From Methanocaldococcaceae archaeon (GTDB lineage: Archaea; AGJL01; Methanococci; Methanococcales; Methanocaldococcaceae), in contig JALVUY010000181.1 in assembly GCA_027023665.1 (NCBI GenBank), positions 1 to 7,907 on the forward strand: 7,907 bases of DNA, given 5' to 3'. This document shows positions 6,200-7,907 of the stretch, piece after piece (position 1 is the first letter of the stretch; the number at the start of each line of letters is the position of its first letter). The position numbers were made by a program, and so were the translations under genes. Below the pieces are notes generated by a model. The model made no database searches. It was not told the DNA's origin and worked only from the letters and a program-made list of their open reading frames with translations.

Positions 6200-7768
6200 A
6201 TGAAAATCGCTATTCTTGCTCCAACAATGACTCCTATAGTATCTTATGGTGGCTTAGGAGATGTAATGAAAGATTTACCTAAATTTTTAAGAGATTTTAA
6301 TAATGAAGTATTTGTATTAACTTTAAACCATTATAACAGATACTGTAACTATCCTTACGAGATCGTTAAAAAAGTAAATGTTGTTTATAAAGGAGCAAAA
6401 ATTTCTTTTGATGTTTTAAAAACAAAGCATCCCACAACTGGAGTAGATATTATAGTATTTAGCAATGAAAAAATAAACAGCTTAGACATTTGGGACCCTA
6501 TTAAATATGAAATATTTGCCGACTTAGTAGTTAGCTATTTGGATGATATTAAAGATGTTGATGTAGTTTCTGGACACGATTGGATGTGCGGTTTAGCTAT
6601 AGCGAAATGTAGTGATATTTTAGATCTTCCTACAACATTAACTATTCATAATGAGGCGTTTAAAGGAGCAATTGTTGAATATAAAGGAGAAGTTATGACT
6701 TTTTTAGAGTTTGGAATAAAATATGCTGATGCTGTTAATACTGTAAGCCCTACACACGCTGAAGAAATAAAAAACTGTCCATATATAAAGAAATATATAA
6801 ACAATAAGCCATTTGTTGGAATATTAAATGGAATAGATATTGATGAATACGACCCAATAAAAATTATAGATAGGATGGTTATCCTTTCAAATAACAAACT
6901 TAATCCAAAGGATTATGCCTATATATCTCCATATACTGCAGAAGATGCTAAAAATATAAAACCAAAAATAAAATATTCGTGGTTCTATAGGGGAGGGGTT
7001 TATGAATATGTTGAGGATTGGAATAAAATAAAAGATAAAGGAATTTCAGCCACTGATGTAGAGATTTATGGAGAGTTAAAAGGGGATATTGAAACTCCTT
7101 TAATTGGATTTGTTGGTAGAGCCACATATCAAAAAGGATTTAATACGATGTTTGAGGCAATTCCTGAACTTTTAGAGAAACATGATATAAGATTTGTATT
7201 TTTAACAAAAGGTGAAAAAGAAATTGAAGATAGATTAAAAAACCTTACTAAAGAATATGATGATAAGATTTTAGCGTTAATTGGCTATTGTCTTCCTTTA
7301 TCTTCATTAGTATTTGCAGGAAGTGATTGGACAGTTATGCCATCATATTGGGAGCCTTGTGGCTTGGTTCAAATGGAGTCAATGGCATACTGTACTCCTG
7401 TAATTGCCACAGAGACTGGTGGGTTGAAAGATACAATAATTCCTTTACATCATAATCCTTATGAGTTTGCAAATTTTGATAAGGCTACAGGAGTTTTATT
7501 TAAAGTTCCAGATAAAATTGGCTTTATTTGGGGGGTAGAACATGCACTAAATTGGACATTTTACAAACTTAATGAGATCTGCATGTTTATGCAGTATGTT
7601 AGATATAAATGTCCAAAACATCCCTATGATGAAAACTCTCCACTATCTATGATGATGAAAAATTGCTACTATCATGTTCTTAGAAACTTGAGTTGGCAGA
7701 ATTCTCCATCTATAAGAAAATATAAAGGATTGTTTGGGGGAGCTCTTTACAATCATTACTTAAAATAA
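6200..7768 (+). CDS. glgA: Glycogen/starch synthase, GT5 family
   Basis: Transfers glucose from a nucleotide-glucose donor to the non-reducing end of alpha-1,4-glucan, in the cytoplasm. The 522 residues show the GT-B layout of GT5. The N-terminal domain has SYGGLGDV (15-22), SGHDWMCG (124-131), TIHNEAFKG (148-156) and LNGIDIDEYDP (209-219). The C-terminal domain has GFVGRATYQKG (303-313) with Arg307 and Lys312, then EPCGLVQMESM with Glu385 and Glu393 as the E-x7-E pair, and TGGLKDTI (406-413). The lysine of the bacterial K-x-GGL donor motif is Ser15 here. The stretch from NGID to the GFVGR motif is about 40 residues longer than in E. coli GlgA as I remember it. GTTGTGAT just upstream supports ATG 6200. 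It is followed by a probable isomerase gene without a clear terminator. ADP-glucose versus UDP-glucose use cannot be read from the sequence. Confidence 0.93.
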   Translation: MKIAILAPTMTPIVSYGGLGDVMKDLPKFLRDFNNEVFVLTLNHYNRYCNYPYEIVKKVNVVYKGAKISFDVLKTKHPTTGVDIIVFSNEKINSLDIWDPIKYEIFADLVVSYLDDIKDVDVVSGHDWMCGLAIAKCSDILDLPTTLTIHNEAFKGAIVEYKGEVMTFLEFGIKYADAVNTVSPTHAEEIKNCPYIKKYINNKPFVGILNGIDIDEYDPIKIIDRMVILSNNKLNPKDYAYISPYTAEDAKNIKPKIKYSWFYRGGVYEYVEDWNKIKDKGISATDVEIYGELKGDIETPLIGFVGRATYQKGFNTMFEAIPELLEKHDIRFVFLTKGEKEIEDRLKNLTKEYDDKILALIGYCLPLSSLVFAGSDWTVMPSYWEPCGLVQMESMAYCTPVIATETGGLKDTIIPLHHNPYEFANFDKATGVLFKVPDKIGFIWGVEHALNWTFYKLNEICMFMQYVRYKCPKHPYDENSPLSMMMKNCYYHVLRNLSWQNSPSIRKYKGLFGGALYNHYLK

Positions 7769-7775
7769 AAACAAA

Positions 7776-7802
7776 GATTATAATGATTATAATAATTATA
7801 AT
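7776..7802. repeat. Three tandem 9-bp repeats upstream of the isomerase gene
   Basis: GATTATAAT at 7776-7784 and 7785-7793 is followed by AATTATAAT at 7794-7802. The inner ATTATAAT is self-complementary and TATA-like, so the array may hold the promoter of the next gene or a set of protein sites. The last copy ends 37 nt before the predicted ATG, a suitable distance for an archaeal TATA box. Confidence 0.6.
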
Positions 7803-7839
7803 TTAAAAATAAAAAGTAAAATAAATGGTGGGAGAGATT

Positions 7840-7907
7840 ATGCTGAAGTATGAATATAAAAATGTTATTAATATTGGAACTGTTAGGTTAGAAGATATTG
7901 AAAAATT
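7840..7907 (+). CDS. pgi: Probable glucose-6-phosphate isomerase, N-terminal fragment cut by the window edge
   Basis: Only 22 complete codons are visible, beginning MLKYEYKNVINIG and continuing TVRLEDIEK. I identify it from two weak sources: likeness to the remembered N-terminus of Methanocaldococcus glucose-6-phosphate isomerase (MJ1605), and its position directly downstream of glgA, which matches the remembered order in M. jannaschii. The enzyme would interconvert glucose 6-phosphate and fructose 6-phosphate, linking glycogen-derived glucose to glycolysis. The purine-rich GGTGGGAGAG (7827-7836) lies 3 nt before ATG 7840 and acts as binding site. An in-frame ATG at 7825 would add five residues but overlaps that site. 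The gap to glgA is 71 bp and lacks a plus-strand T tract, so readthrough from glgA is possible. No catalytic residues are within view. Confidence 0.65.
   Translation, partial: MLKYEYKNVINIGTVRLEDIEK

Noticed and set aside
6646..6897. 83-codon minus-strand frame that looks hydrophobic like a membrane protein
   Set aside because: It is the complement of conserved GlgA coding sequence; the hydrophobicity arises from antisense reading of A-rich codons.
1..7907. CRISPR array, tRNA, rRNA, insertion sequence or phage element
   Set aside because: No regularly spaced repeats, no GC-rich structured segments as expected for RNA genes of a thermophile, and no transposase or integrase motifs were seen on either strand.

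Overview
The window looks like a piece of a hyperthermophilic or thermophilic methanococcal genome, most likely Methanocaldococcus or a close relative. The grounds are the very AT-rich DNA, archaeal GGTGA-type ribosome binding sites, T-run terminators in place of hairpins, Lys/Glu/Ile-rich proteins, and an archaeal-type phosphoglycerate mutase. From memory, the gene order matches the M. jannaschii MJ1612-MJ1605 region; I could not check this by search, and the species is not fixed by the sequence.

Layout: five genes run leftward on the minus strand from a divergent promoter region at 6047-6199. In transcription order they are a GT4 glycosyltransferase, a 70-residue winged-helix protein (DUF2582-like), a GH15 glucoamylase-type enzyme, a GH57 alpha-amylase-type enzyme and a 2,3-bisphosphoglycerate-independent phosphoglycerate mutase (ApgM type). 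The set ends in a run of oligo-T tracts at 1-76. Spacing is tight: GTGA overlap, 82 bp, 26 bp, 7 bp. Rightward from the same region run a GT5 glycogen/starch synthase and then, cut by the window edge, the first 22 codons of a probable glucose-6-phosphate isomerase.

Together this is an intracellular glycogen locus joined to central carbon metabolism. The GT5 enzyme, perhaps with the GT4 enzyme, builds alpha-1,4-glucan. The GH57 and GH15 enzymes hydrolyse it to oligosaccharides and glucose. The isomerase and the mutase belong to glycolysis/gluconeogenesis. None of the encoded proteins has a recognisable signal peptide or membrane segment, so storage and turnover appear cytoplasmic. The small winged-helix gene sits between synthesis and degradation genes and is the natural candidate for a local regulator, but that is inference.

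I found no mobile element, CRISPR array, tRNA or rRNA, and no clear sign of an undescribed system. The least explained items are the nested palindromes in the divergent promoter region, the winged-helix gene, the low-complexity tail of the GH57 enzyme, and a triple 9-bp tandem repeat upstream of the isomerase gene. Ribosome binding sites indicate that three of the minus-strand genes start three codons downstream of the longest open frame.
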